Source: Andrena cerasifolii (Eukaryota > Arthropoda > Insecta > Hymenoptera > Andrenidae). From it: DNA of 64,000 bases. Numbering within the stretch: the first letter of the stretch is position 1; each line of letters starts with the position of its first letter. The stretch covers positions 3,348,001-3,412,000 of the forward strand of contig NC_135129.1 in the NCBI RefSeq assembly GCF_050908995.1, in the 5' to 3' direction. Under the pieces are notes generated by a model that saw only the letters and a list, made by a program, of their open reading frames with translations, was not told the DNA's origin and ran no database searches. The position numbers and the translations under genes were made by a program. Positions 22,475-34,994 of the stretch are shown here, in pieces.

Positions 22475-23908
22475 AACAGTATATTCTTTATAAACTCTAG
22501 TTTATTTTACTCAGCTCGGAAGGACGTCGTATCGTGCTGAAGGCAAGACTCGAAGTGAAGAGAAAACGCAAAGGGAATTCGAAAAGTCCGTGGTCCACTT
22601 GAAAAGGGACAGGCCTGCGTTCTGTCTCTTACCCTTGCAGTTAGAATAAGGATTCCCTAACAGACCCATGGGCCCGCTGGCCTCTGGTTTATTGCTTTTG
22701 TCAGCGGTTCTCATACGTAACCAAATTCATTTTTGTGTTACCAACAATCCAACATAATCCAATATTGACAACAGTTTTTTTTTTTTTAAATCATAAATAT
22801 GTGTCAGCATATTTAAATATCCCCCGAGCATCCCCCCTTAAGTGATAAGATATCTGACACTGACAATGAGTGGCGAAGGACCTGTAGTACTCCAAGAAGT
22901 TATCCTGGGGCGTTACTAAAAGCGCTTCATCCAGTGTTTTGTTTTTAGTAACGAAATATAGGTGATTTAATTAAAATCGCGAGAAAATATTCGAATGTAT
23001 CGCTGTACCACTTGGATTGTGGTTAATTATTGTATTTTTTATAGCTAGAAAATGTTATTGCTTGTCAGATGATTTTTGGATATCTTTTAACGCATTATAA
23101 TACCAACACTAGGTACTGTAATGGAAAGTATTGGCGAACGTGGTAAATATTCACTTTAGATGTCTGCAAACAGAAAGGAGGATGGCTTTCATTTGCCACT
23201 CGAATTTCTCGTCAACGTGCCAACTTGTTATCGATCTCACAGATATCCCAGATACACAACGATACATGCAACTATTTCTATTCGCTTCAGTGTTGAATCT
23301 TTCCTCTCTGTGTGTTTTAACTGCAAATAAATCCATGGGCTTCCTGTTACTGCCGCGACATTGTACAAACGAATACGTGTTGCATCAAATGCTACTTATA
23401 ATTACTAGGTATACCTACTTAGTTGGTCTTACAGAGTCAACATATGGACGAGCGGTTTTTAGATTAAAGTGCGCTTCAGATGTAGAGTTAAATTACACAT
23501 CAGAAGCTGAGGAGTGTAAAGAAATTCTACAACAGAAGCCACCAACACTCGACTATTTCTGTAAAAAATAACTTCCAGCATACAAATTTCAAAGCCCCGA
23601 TCGACGATTGTGGATCTCAATGAACGGAATAAAAATATTTTATACATCGATAGTTGAAGAGAAACATTGCTGTAAGTAAATAAAAGCATTGTGGTAGCAT
23701 CCAAATTTAACCCACTCTCGTACTCAAATACTAAATCAAGAAATGTGAACTGTATTTCGATAAAGCATATACAGTGATATGAAGTTAAACAAGCAGAAAA
23801 TGTCGCATAAAAAAAGTGCAAATATATTTAAAAAGCGTAGTTATAATTTTATGCAAATAATAAATTTGTGATTCTTATCCAAAGTAATTGATATCCACAT
23901 CACACATA
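22475..23908. other. Unassigned DNA with a 146-codon frame of unknown status
   Basis: The plus-strand frame 23131-23571 encodes 146 residues without any domain I recognise. Its composition (many Leu, Cys, Thr) and an overlapping frame on the other strand suggest chance. A single RPS-free, intron-free exon cannot be excluded. The block 22500-22720 is less AT-rich and carries a 67-codon minus frame without a domain. Confidence 0.35.
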
Positions 23909-23910
23909 TA

Positions 23911-24287
23911 CAGTGTGCTTCCGAAATCGTGGTACAAACAGAAAGGAGATGAATCCTCGTGCATCAATTCGTCGAAACTATGAAATGAATCTTTTGTATA
24001 TAAGGCTGCATTTTCCAGAAAAGCGAATTAGAAAACTCGCTTGTTACGCTTTTACTTGGCTACGAATTTATTCTTGCCCAAACTGAGTAGAAAATGTAGA
24101 ATAACTTTCCTTCGAACGTGGTTTTATTTCTGAGAAAATCGATTTGCAAATGCGACAAATTTTTAATCCAGAAACACGCATACGTGCCGGATTTTGAAAA
24201 TTGATTTTCTCGAAAGCAGAGTCCCACGTGAAAAAAAAACATCATTCTACTATCTACATTTTCAATTTAGATTTCGCGAACATCCTG
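23911..24287. mobile_element. 377-bp TA-flanked MITE with CAGKGTG-type ends
   Basis: TA at 23909-23910 and 24288-24289 flank CAGTGTGCTTCCGAAATC on the left and GATTTCGCGAACATCCTG on the right, which pair as an imperfect terminal inverted repeat of the CAGGGTGTYCGCGAAAT type. The inside contains GGTACAAACAGAAAGGAGAT and ACGTGGTTTTATTT. A relative lies at 11460-11605. It is non-autonomous; Tc1/mariner by target site and end motif. Confidence 0.75.
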
Positions 24288-24289
24288 TA

Positions 24290-26396
24290 TATAATTTTCT
24301 GAACTTTATACATCTGACATGTATGTTTCTGTATTCCTCTTGCGTCTTCTTCGCATCCTCAGCCACCCTTGGCCCAAAACACTTCGTAAGCTGTTGAAGA
24401 CGCTGGACCACTTTTGGCAGAACCTTCCTACTCGAGTAACAGAGAGTGCCAACACGGCTTCCTCCGCTAATTTTATCGTACTGGCGAATATTATACGTAA
24501 TTTGTACCATAGAAAGCAGCTTTTTTTCCAAACAGGCGTTCGAGAGAAAGAGAGCCAAGGGGGAGAGTCTGTAAAAAATAACAGGAAATATCGAGTAGTG
24601 GCATTCGTCTCTACCAACCAACACTTTTCACGCTCGCGTCGTCATGGACGTACGAGGGGATTGAAAGGACAGAGAAATGATATCGATAGCAAACAAAAAA
24701 AAAAAGGAAATTATTTTTTTCACGTCGACGGTGTAGTCGTTAGATACACATACACACGTCATTTGATGTTTCGGAACATACTCGTCGATTGGAAAAACGT
24801 TTACAGATTGAAAGAAACGTACACAAAGCGAGTAACGATATCCTCGTTTCGCTAGATGTTTCACCTCCTGTGTTTTAATAACAAGCTGTCTAAACTATGG
24901 ACTGGAGGCATACAAAGTGAATTAAGCATACATGTCCAAAGCGCTGCTGGGCATTGATTGTGGCGAATCTTGAAAAATGCCAATTTTACAGGGAAAACAG
25001 TTTGAAATTTGCATTTGACTAATAGTTGAATACTGATTGTATAATTTGTTTAATTCACCAAGAAATTCAAAAGAATATCAAATCAACCCTAATCGTCCCC
25101 ATAATTTGCACCGTCTTTTCAGTTTTTCTGACCCACGTTGAAATAAAACAAAACATACAATTTATTTCCAACAAAATATTGTGCTGTAAAAGAATAATAG
25201 AAAATTTCATAAATTACGATACTATTCAGGGCAATGATTGTATATAACGAAAAATCAATACTTATGCCGCTATTCAAGAAAACAGCATAACCCTCCACTT
25301 ACTATTTTATTCTAATAAACAACTGAAAATGAATCAGTGTTTTTGAAAAACATGGTCAACTCAATAACGACAGATATGCTCTCTAGTGTGAGACTGATGA
25401 AATTGGATATGTGGCATTTTACATGATAAATATACTGTGCCTATTTAGTTTATTGATGCAAAATAAGTAAAAATTGACATTTTTTTAGTTATGCCAGTAT
25501 CAATGCCAAGCAGCGAAACATACGCATATTTCATAAATTTTAACTAATCATTTACTGATTTACATGCAAATAAACACGAACGTATTGAAATGATAAATTA
25601 TAAATAATAAAATGTCATAAATGCAATTTACAATTAATTCCACGTAACAGAGTGGCCTACATTCAGTTTAGGCGGCTTACTAAAATCCGCTGCATGTAAT
25701 TTTAGTCGATTGTTTTCCTGGCGATTGGATTAACCACCACAATCGTCCTAACGCCGGCACTCCAGTCGACTGAATACGTGATTCTGATTTTGCAGCGGCA
25801 CTCTTTCATTATTATGGTTGTTCGCAGGTACCTATGTGTGTATGTGAGTGTGTTTTTTTTTTTTAAACAGAAAGTAACGTGTCGCTTGAAACTACATCAG
25901 CGTGAAAATCCGTGCAATGGTTAATCGAAAGCATTGAACCCAGGCTGGTCATCGTTTATCTACCCCGACCGTTGAATTCTGATAAATCTTTACCAGATCG
26001 ACCGATCGCCCTTGTTTGCGACCTACATTTTGTTTTTGGCAATACCGCGAAGGAGGTAGTTTCATATATTCGGCGCATGTCACGAATAGTTGGGCGTTGC
26101 ATTGATTTGTATTTTTTTAGATCTACATACGTGTGAATTCCATTTTGCAGTTTCAGCGTGGCAGCGCGAGGATTGAACAAGAAAGACAGAAACTTTTCTT
26201 TTACGAGCTATCAATTTTATCTCCTTCTACAATAATAACTTTTTATAGCACTGGCACTGTGATATGTGTATCGTTCGATTGGAAAAGTTATAGATATTAT
26301 AAACGTTCATATTAAATTTTTTAAATGGGTTAGAAACCCATTTCACAAATGTTCATACGAAGAATGGATAGTAAATTTGGAGAAGAAGAATTTGTT
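24290..26396. other. Unassigned non-coding DNA with spurious long frames
   Basis: The longest frame (24319-24855, plus, 178 codons) overlaps two frames on the other strand, contains a poly-K tract from an A-run near 24693 and shows no domain, so I do not call it. 25840-25866 is a GT-rich then T-rich run. No other feature was supported. Confidence 0.4.
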
Positions 26397-26460
26397 TATA
26401 ATTTTCACGATTTTGATAATTCTGATCATTTTGATCATTTTGATAATTTTGATTATTTAG
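26397..26460. repeat. TTTTGATNAT simple repeat
   Basis: Imperfect tandem copies of a 9-10-bp word such as TTTTGATCATTTTGATAAT. They produce a repetitive I/L-rich frame that is not a gene. Confidence 0.8.
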
Positions 26461-26496
26461 TTTGAAAAAAATATACTGAAGAATATTTCCTCTTAA

Positions 26497-27216
26497 GGGG
26501 GTACACCCGTTTGAACCCTCGGAAAATGTGTACATTTTGCGGATTTTTTTACAAGTCAACGGCTTGATGAAGATTTCCCGTTTTTTTACTATCTTTACAT
26601 AGTATTATAAACTACTTAAAAAAAAAGTTTCAGTTAAAAAACTATTGTCTTTCGGAAGTTATGCATAAATATCCGAAATTCTCTCGATTTTAGACGGCTA
26701 AACGGTGGGCTTAAAAACTCGCGCTACGTTTAACCAATTCACTTCCAATTTTGCATGCAGGATCGTAATAAGATTCCACATTGTCCAACGAGGGCTTTTT
26801 TTATTCCGATTTCCCGTTTATTATTTATAACGAAAAAAGGTGGCCTTTTCTCTTAGAAAAATGTAATTTTACCTTTGATCTCTCACCATTTCTTTATTTT
26901 TCAAAATTTTCAAAATCGGCCCCGATGGAGGATAGCTATTGACATACTTTATAAGAAGATTTTATTGTTCTTGATTTCAGACACGATATACAGCTGTTTT
27001 CAGGTCCACCGTTTAGCCTTCTAAAACCAAGAGACTTTTGGATATGTATCCATAACTTCCGAAAAACAATAATTTTTTAACTGAAACTTTTTTTTAAAGT
27101 AGTTCATAATACTATGTAAAGATAGTAAAAAACGGGAAATATTCATCAAGCCGTTGACTTGTAAAAAAATCCACAAAATGTACACATTTTCCGAGGGTTC
27201 AAACGGGTGTACCCCC
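26497..27216. mobile_element. 720-bp TTAA-flanked fold-back element, copy 2
   Basis: TTAA at 26493-26496 and 27217-27220 flank GGGGGTACACCCGTTTGAAC and its inverted partner GTTCAAACGGGTGTACCCCC. The length equals that of 15842-16561, and most of the left arm aligns with it (CGGCTAAACGGTGG, CTCGCGCTACGTT). The right half differs: about 26920-27000 holds GGAGGATAGCTATTGACATA, which has no counterpart in copy 1. The arms are therefore unequal in the middle, as expected for an older copy or for arm conversion. Confidence 0.88.
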
Positions 27217-27220
27217 TTAA

Positions 27221-27987
27221 TTAATCTAATAGAAAGGGGAACTCCATAGAGTTGATAACTTCGGAGATAAAAAATATATTTACGACATCCGTTGTCACGA
27301 AAATGGGTAAAACTTTCAATCTTCAATATTCAGTATTAGTTAAACAAATTCGAAAGCAGCAAAATAATGACTTAAGCCCCATCTAATTTCGCGTGGTTTA
27401 CGTTGTAGTATTTCATTTTCATAAAAATCTCTGGTATTAACTTCCATAAAGTTATCTATTTGACGTAGAATGACCACATTTCTTTTAATGTATGAATGAA
27501 AACATCCAGCCTCAAATATCTTTCATAAGGTGCACAGAGACAGACTTTACGATACTCATAATGACGAATATAATTGCGAAACAGTTCGAAAGATGTACAT
27601 TAGGAAGAAATGTTTGAGGAAAATATAGAGAAACATTGCTAACGGAGAAATTACAATAACCAACAATTGCAATGAAAAGTCTTTGCAATTGTCTGATCTG
27701 AAATAAAAATGAAGGAATCTTACTGTATTTGTAATTGCTTGTCTCGGGCAGGTTTCCTTCAATGTAACGCATAAGAACTTATTACCGTAGCAGATTCTTC
27801 TGACAAGTGGAGATGACAAGATGTTCACCGCAGAGACATCGTCGCAAACTGTGAGATAAAATTATATGTTTCGAATTATCGTTTACTGAATTGTGTTAGC
27901 TTGTAACTATGATAGACAAGACAGCAAAACAAAAGATTCTTTGGAACCCATTCCTCTCAGCTGTATGAAACGTAAAACAATACATGA
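27221..27987. other. AT-rich stretch, nothing recognised
   Basis: There are overlapping minus-strand frames of 86-101 codons at 27021-27828 with no domain; one extends into the fold-back element. No RNA gene or boundary is seen. Confidence 0.4.
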
Positions 27988-27988
27988 G

Positions 27989-28137
27989 CCGTTTATTTTG
28001 AAAGTGACCTAAGTCCATTTATACATACAAATTTTTTATATATAAATTTGTAATACTAACTTCAAGTTGTACACGTTACTACAGTCAACAAAAAAACAAT
28101 TGAAAAATGGACTTAGACCACTTTCAAAATAAACGAC
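27989..28137. mobile_element. ~150-bp MITE with 33-bp terminal inverted repeats
   Basis: The word CGTTTATTTTGAAAGTGACC followed by TAAGTCCATTT at 27989-28020 is matched by AAATGGACTTAGACCACTTT and CAAAATAAACGACT at 28104-28137. One arm contains GTGACC where the other has GTGGTC. The centre is AT-rich (TTTTTTATATATAAATTTG). No target duplication is certain, so no superfamily is proposed. Confidence 0.75.
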
Positions 28138-31100
28138 TTCCATACAAATTTTATTCAGTCGAAGAGAAGACATACAAATTTCAGTTTCCTTGATCCCTTG
28201 CTGGTAAAATGATTTTATCTACATTTTTTATTATAAGACGTCACGTTCAAAATGTCTCGACTATGATCATTGATGAATGCTTCACACCTAGTGTCCGTAT
28301 TTAAAAAATTAAATCCAAGGTGAATACTCACGAGAGTTGCGCAGATATTTACCCAGGGTAATTTCATTGACATGACTCGTCCGCCAGGAAACGGCCAAAA
28401 CAGTACTCGGGGCCGCAAAGAGTAACTCTTCGCCAGTTAAACTTCATACGACACGTGTCCGCAGGACCTGCACTTGATGTAGTCCAGCATTAGTTCAGTA
28501 TAAAACCTTGACACGGTCTGACGACGGTGGGACCACAATCCGTTCACCGGATTACAGGCGGATTGTCAAGTAAGCAACACAGCAGCCGAACTGGCGAAAT
28601 GTACGGACGGTTTTGAGGTAAAACGTTTTCTATGTGCCTCTTCAGACGGGACGGCGATTCAACTGGTCGTCGGTTCCCGTTGTAACCCACCTCCCCTGCC
28701 ATCCCACTTTCCCTTCTAGCATCGTTGTTCAGTTATTTGCGGACTGTAACTTTACAGCTACTTTGTTTATTTAAGCATGAACTTCAGTAGCATTGAAAAT
28801 GAGCGAAAATCTTTGAAAATTGGAGGCATTAATATTTATGCAATAGTAAAACCCTCACAAAAAATTTAGAAAAATTGATTCGGTAGTTTTCAAGTTATTT
28901 AACTTTCGATTTAACATGTATTCTTATGGGAAAACGCAATATTGAGAATATAACTTCAAAAATACAGCAACATATGCAAAGAATATGTGGGATATGCAAT
29001 AAGTATTTTGAAAATATGCCAGGATAATGGAAGCTTTATTATTTAGACACTACGATCATAATTTAAATTAGTTAATTCGTGGCGTTTATCGGTTAAGATT
29101 AATTTATGAGCGTAAATCGGTCCACATCATGTAACGTGGTTGGGGCATATTTAAAACAGCAGTAGTGTTGTTTAATCCTTTGTCGGTTGAAACAGGGGGT
29201 GTCTACGCCACCTATCTTTTTTTATATAGTGATAAATAACTTTTACAAATTTAGATACCTCTTTCGCAGACCAATGATGTTTATTTGAAACGTTTCTTAA
29301 TATTTTGTATAGCTGATGAAATACGATTAAATATTTTGCTTATCGAAATAACTTTAATGCGCAAATAGAATTATAATGATTTTTTTTATCACGTAAGTGG
29401 AATTGTTGAAAGTCACAGTAACTACTATTAAAGGGACAACGCTCATTTGATCAGACATAGCCGAATATCACATACGCCTTTAACAAAATTTCAGTTAGTG
29501 CCAATATTCTGTAATACAGCACTGATGACGGGACCTTTATGCCTTTGAACGAATAATTTGCGCGGCAATGGACTGATCTGAAATTAGCGAAACTTATTAA
29601 ACGTGGAATTTCAGGACGTGTTTTTGAATGAAATTGTATCTCGAAAGTATTCTAGTCGTATATTCTGGAATTTCACTTTAAATCATATTAATCTACATAA
29701 ATGCAAATCGTTCAATTTATATTTCCAAGTGTAATTCAGTTTACAGGCTTTAAATTGTTCAGTTTCTGGACAAAGATAAAGATTCCATTTAAATAAACAG
29801 AGAAAATTGTCCCTAGAACGAATAGTAACAAATCGTAAAATATGTCACTCGAAAAACACTGACTTTGATCTAAAATTGAATTTTTTTCAACAACGTTTTT
29901 AAACTATTCCGTATTGGAACTAATGTAAAGCACGAATCTCTGTTTCAATGCCACATAATTCTGCGTCCATCGCAATCATGGCAAAAATAAATCCTCAATC
30001 GCCAGGAAGAGTATTTCGTCTCGTGCTTTCAAATCGAAACAAATTGGATCGATCCATCGAGGTCCAGGTAGGAGACGCACAGAAACGCAGAAACAAACAA
30101 GCGTTCAAGTAGGTGTGTCAGTTCGAAAAAAGATTATTAATTGGAGCTTTTCAGTGGTACCAGATATTTTTTTTTACCTTATTTTGAAAATAATTCTCCT
30201 CTTGATATCGATCGTTTGACACTCGTTTATCATTCCATTTCTATTAGTGGTCTCTGTATTTTTCATGCTCAGCGTCTATAGTTTCGCTCGGTCTATTATC
30301 TATCAGCTGTTGTTTATTTCATTGAGGGGCAGGGAGGAGGCATGGAACTGCATGGTCTGACAGATTTCCATAGTTCAGTTTCACGCAAAATGGAAAAACA
30401 GAACTATAAACTTTTATCCGTCTGTTTTCCCGTTTCGCGAAAGAAATATATTCTATTTACATCGGCAAAAATGGGATTATTATTGAATTATTCTATTGTA
30501 CACAGCTTTGCAAATATTTCTACCAATACCCAAAGCATGACTTCGAAAACAGAACAAAAATAAAAAATCAAGAAAATGAAAACGCAAGCTCGACTTTTCC
30601 ATTTTAAAAATTATTAATCCGTTCGATGCAGATACAGTTGAAATTGAAACGTACATGGGTTACGAAAATACATCTTCTCCTTAAAGTGACAAATTTTCGC
30701 CACCAGAGGTAACAAATTACAAAAAAAATAAAATGCTATGGCAGAATTGTCCACTATTTAAATATTACATACCCGCATCACTAGCCTCACTCGTGTGTAT
30801 ATGTGTTAGCACGCATTGCGGCGATATATTTGTTTAAAAAAAAAGTGGAGAACAAATAGATTTACAGCTGATTGGGAATTTGTACGTGCAGGCAACTGGG
30901 GCGGTGCAGTGCAGAACAAGTGCAGTGGCTTATGTTTAGCGAATAAAGTAGAGACTGAAAATTGATCGTGTGCAGTCTAACGAAAGCTCCCTTTGTTTGT
31001 AATACAAAAGAGTAATTTAACGAAAAAACGTTCTTGCTGTAGATATTTCAAATTATGATACTGCGCTGCCCTTATTCGTATTATAAATCAGATATTACGT

Positions 31101-32815
31101 TCCTCGCAAGCATGTACCCGAAATTTAATTTTTCTTGCATCAGTGAAATACATAGAGACGCTACCCTCGCGTCGGCATGATGTAACAAAATGCTGAGAAT
31201 GAAAGGGCAGGGTCATATGAAAACTTGAAGTCTAATAATCCGACTCTTTCATGGCCCTCTCACTCCTTGTTATTACACTGCTCCAGTATTATTAATCCCC
31301 AAATATGTACTTGTTCCCACTGCAGGAAATATTAGCGAATAAATGTCAAACCTTGGACGCGTAAGCCAAGTGTGAAAATAATTAAAACAGACACGGCTAA
31401 CATTCCAGGACGTCCTCTCCAATTACTCAACATGCGAAAATTCGACAAATCAAGAGCACAGACAGGTACGTCGAAACTGTGACCCACATTCCTGATGATG
31501 AAGGAGGAAAATTCGAGGGGGGTTTTGAAAAATGCTCACTGTTATTGTTAGACAGACAACACGTGATTACCTCTCCTTGTGTGTTTTCGATATATTGGAT
31601 GCAGCGCGAGTCATGGAACCTTAACACCTGAAATAATTCTTTAATCTTTCATGTTAGGACGAAATATTAACAGGAGAGTCAGTTCTGTTTAATGGGCTGC
31701 ATCGAATAGTTGGAAGTAGCTTTTAATTCGTTTTATAGTTTAAAGAATTTTGAAGTCAACATAACATTTTCCATGGAACATGGTATTTTTCTTTACAGAA
31801 TTTTACAGGTGACGTGAAGCCGTTTGAAATCGAAATTCTTAAGTATAAGGAGTTTCAAAGTTCTGTCTGTAAATTTTTATTTATGATGCAGGATACTCGT
31901 TAAGTGTTTGCAATTTGTAATTATGTATATGATTACTTAAGGTAAATAATTGTAGGCTTTATGCTTTGGATGTGAATATTGAGGATCAAAACAACCCCAC
32001 AGTCATAATATTATAGATTATTGAATTTGCATTTACCTTTACTCTAACATTTGGTGATGAAAAATACGATGACCTCAGTATTGTTAGAATTATAAAATTA
32101 ATTAAAAACTGCATTCGAGTGTCGGATGTGCCACTGGAAAACAGAACATGTTCCTTCTATGACAGTTCATCCTAAAAGCTGAGGAACTACTTGGTATACT
32201 AAGAATATGCTTCAGTGACTCAACCCTGCATAATAAAAAAAAGCGTCAGGTCTATTATTGATCTTTCTATTCTTCAAGATTAGAATAATCTATTTACTGT
32301 TGATAATTCATATTCGTACCTGAATTTAAAATATAACATTAGAGTAGAGGCTTCCACAGCCTGATGTTCTGATGTATGTCTGATCAGGTACTGTGCTCTT
32401 CTACTTCAGCGCCTCATCTCTACTTAAGTAATTCCACAACCTACTAATGAAAACAGTGTTTAAACTATTAATATAGTGAATGGCATGAAATATGCTCTTG
32501 AACTACCTGTTAATGTATAAAATGTTCAGTACGAGTAAACTATTTCATCCACCATTTATTTAAAATTAAGAAAAAATAATTTAAAAATTCAATTATAACA
32601 ATCTGTATTTATATTTAGTACCTATCTTCTCTACACTGCTAGTAATATGTACAATATCTGTACACTGTAATTACTAAAAAAGTATACATTCATTTCACAA
32701 AAATTTTAATTGCACTTTTTTGCCACCCAGCTATTTTTTTAAATTTTATTTATTTTTTAACAAAAAATAAATGATAGCCGCATAGTTGTAGGTGGTCCCC
32801 CTTTGCCTCCTGGCA
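28138..32815. other. Long unassigned AT-rich interval
   Basis: No gene, RNA or transposon end could be supported. The part 28380-28720 is less AT-rich. At 29168, TTTAATCCTTTGTCGGTTGA followed by GGGGGTGTCTACGCC looks like a degraded repeat end, with no partner found. All frames are under 75 codons and lack domains. Confidence 0.4.
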
Positions 32816-32985
32816 ACCAATATTTTTAGACCCAGTCCGTCATTGGCTAGTATGTTATTTGTGATAAAAAAAAAACGAAAAAGACCGATAGCGCACATGA
32901 CATTTTTCAATCAGAATGACTTTCGGAACGCGTGAGAAAAGTTTGTTGGATACACCGCGAAACACCCTGTATTCAGGACAATGTT
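32816..32985. repeat. Dispersed repeat fragments including a CACCCTGTA end
   Basis: CCAATATTTTTAGACCCAGT (32817) repeats the text at 10728. At 32966, AAACACCCTGTATTC is the ACAGGGTGT-type end read from the other strand. These look like pieces of two families abutting each other; full extents cannot be set. Confidence 0.45.
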
Positions 32986-34795
32986 AACGAACATTATGTA
33001 CGCAACGCGTGACTTCAAAGGACCGAGACATTCTTTTTAACGTGCACGTTGCGGTTTCCGGCACTTTAGCTTTTTATCAAACTGCGCCACTTGATTCCCT
33101 CTGCAATTCTCGTTTCTCTTTGCGCTCGGAATTTTTTGACCGGCAGACCCTTTTATTATAAAAAAGGTTCTCTGTAATTACAGGGTATTCGTTCTCCTAC
33201 TCTGGCCGAGCTGTTTCTACGAGCCGCCATCGTTGCACTTCTGATCAGTTGACTGCAGCTCGAATAAAGATTTCCACCTCGCCGAGAGGAAAGTCCTCGC
33301 AAAAGAGTCGCGGCAGTTGCGATCCGCATTACGCGATTAAAATCCTCTTCGCGGAGAATGCCAATTACAGCGAAAAATCTTTTCCTCCGACTAGTCACCG
33401 GGATTAAGACGATTCAAAACGTTTTCAGTTAAATCCCGAAATTCAACAGGTTTTGCAAGAGCATTGTGTTTAGTATCATCGTAGAATCTTGCAAATTTTA
33501 TGAAGTCTCGAAGGTTTTAGATTTGGAAGTCTTACTGTTAGAAATGTTGAAAGTTTTTAATGTAGTGAAATTTTTGAGTTTCGAATTTTGCGGAAATATC
33601 TAGCAAGTATCTAGTCTGTGGTAGTATGTAGTAATAGTATTGCTAATAATTAATGGGTATTCCTTTGGCCATCTGCTTTAGAAACAAGGGAGGTGGTGCA
33701 CATGAATTTGAATGCAATACGTAGTACAAATTAATTACATTAGTATGTGCCTTCTTTATCCTATTAATTATTTTATGCCTTCCCTTGTTTTTTTTTCTAA
33801 ATTGAAAGCGTTTCTTACCCATTAACCTTTAAGAATTCTTTGATTCCCATGCTATCGTTTCCTCCAGCTACACCCTCTCTTTCTTCTAATAAACGCTTTA
33901 ACCTTTCCAATCTTTATTATATACCTTGAATTTATGCTCCTCCTCCGATTTTCAGCATCTGTGTCCTTTGTCTTCGTTTCTACATTTGAATGATTCAAAT
34001 TCTTCAGTAGCACGGCGAAGTCAACCAAGCTAGGTGAAGGTGTTGAAACATCTGAATATTGCCAAGACTTTCAAACCCATTTTAGCCTCAAGGCGGTCCC
34101 AATACATATTCCTGATGCATTCAAAAAATTCGCAAAGAAGCATATCAAAGTCCCACCGCTACTTCAGCCTGACTCGAAGGACTACGTTATTTTCTCCCAT
34201 CTTTATGGAAATTTTGCTGGCCATTGCGAAACTGTATCGTTGAAAAGCCCACGGGCGACCCACACGCGCTCTGTGCTACAATTAATAAATATTCACGAAC
34301 CCATAAATAACGATCGGCAAAATAAACACGAATTGTTTATTTTATGCAGTTACTCCGGTCTTTGGACGAAAAAAATACTACGGCAAAGGGAGAGAAGAGG
34401 CAGGTGCGTTGTGATGAGGTTTTGAATGATTGGTCGAGATAATGAAATTAACAGAATGGAGAGGGGGTGTAAATCTCCATCATGGAAATTACAGAAGGGC
34501 TGCTCTTAAGCATTGATTGAAATTCTGCGTAATTGTAGGAAATATTCGGAGAAATTGCATTATATATGATGTCAGTTGAGTTTTGTTATATTACTTGTAT
34601 ACAAGGTTCATGATAATTGGATTATTTATTAAGTGACATACGAAGAAATTCATATTACGAAAATTATTATCTTCTTTGTTTCTTCTAATGATGAATCTTT
34701 TATTCCACTTAAATCCGATCGTTTGTAATTAGTATAAATAGACATTGTTACAATTGGCGCTATTTTTCTATATCATTAGTTTTGTAAAGCACAGT
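32986..34795. other. Unassigned non-coding DNA
   Basis: An 80-codon minus frame (33156-33398) lies in a less AT-rich patch; it has a basic composition and no domain. 33780-33990 is pyrimidine-rich. No element ends were recognised. Confidence 0.4.
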
Positions 34796-34994
34796 TTTCG
34801 GCGCACAGTTTCGGTCAATTAAAAGATTAAAAGCTAATTTGCAAATATAAGAAGTATCATCTTCCGACGTTTCGGTCAATATTTAGACCTTTATCCAGGA
34901 AAGTTTGAATAACTAAATACTGTCGGAAGATGATACTTCTTATATTTTCAAATTAGCTTTTATTTTTTTAATTGACCGAAATTGTGCGCCGAAA
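34796..34994 (-). ncRNA. Hammerhead-ribozyme-like core at apex of a 199-bp inverted repeat
   Basis: The arms 34796-34868 and 34922-34994 are complementary (TTTCGGCGCAC outermost, CTTCCGAC innermost). On the minus strand the 68-base apex has the hammerhead order: stem III CUUCCGAC with GUCGGAAG; cleavage-type triplet GUA; a stem I hairpin AGUU/AACU with a 5-base loop; the core CUGGAUAA where CUGAUGA is expected; stem II GGUC/GACC; then GAAAC. The general-base G12 in GAAA is kept. The CUGAUGA part has one extra G and G8 changed to A, so cleavage is probably lost. Penelope-like elements are known to carry such ribozymes. The word GACCGAAA is repeated in the outer arms. Confidence 0.65.

Noticed and set aside
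23131..23571. 146-codon frame
   Set aside because: No family recognised and an overlapping minus-strand frame. Noted in the interval entry but not called as a gene.
24319..24855. 178-codon open frame
   Set aside because: Overlaps long frames on the other strand, contains a poly-K stretch from an A-run, and shows no domain.
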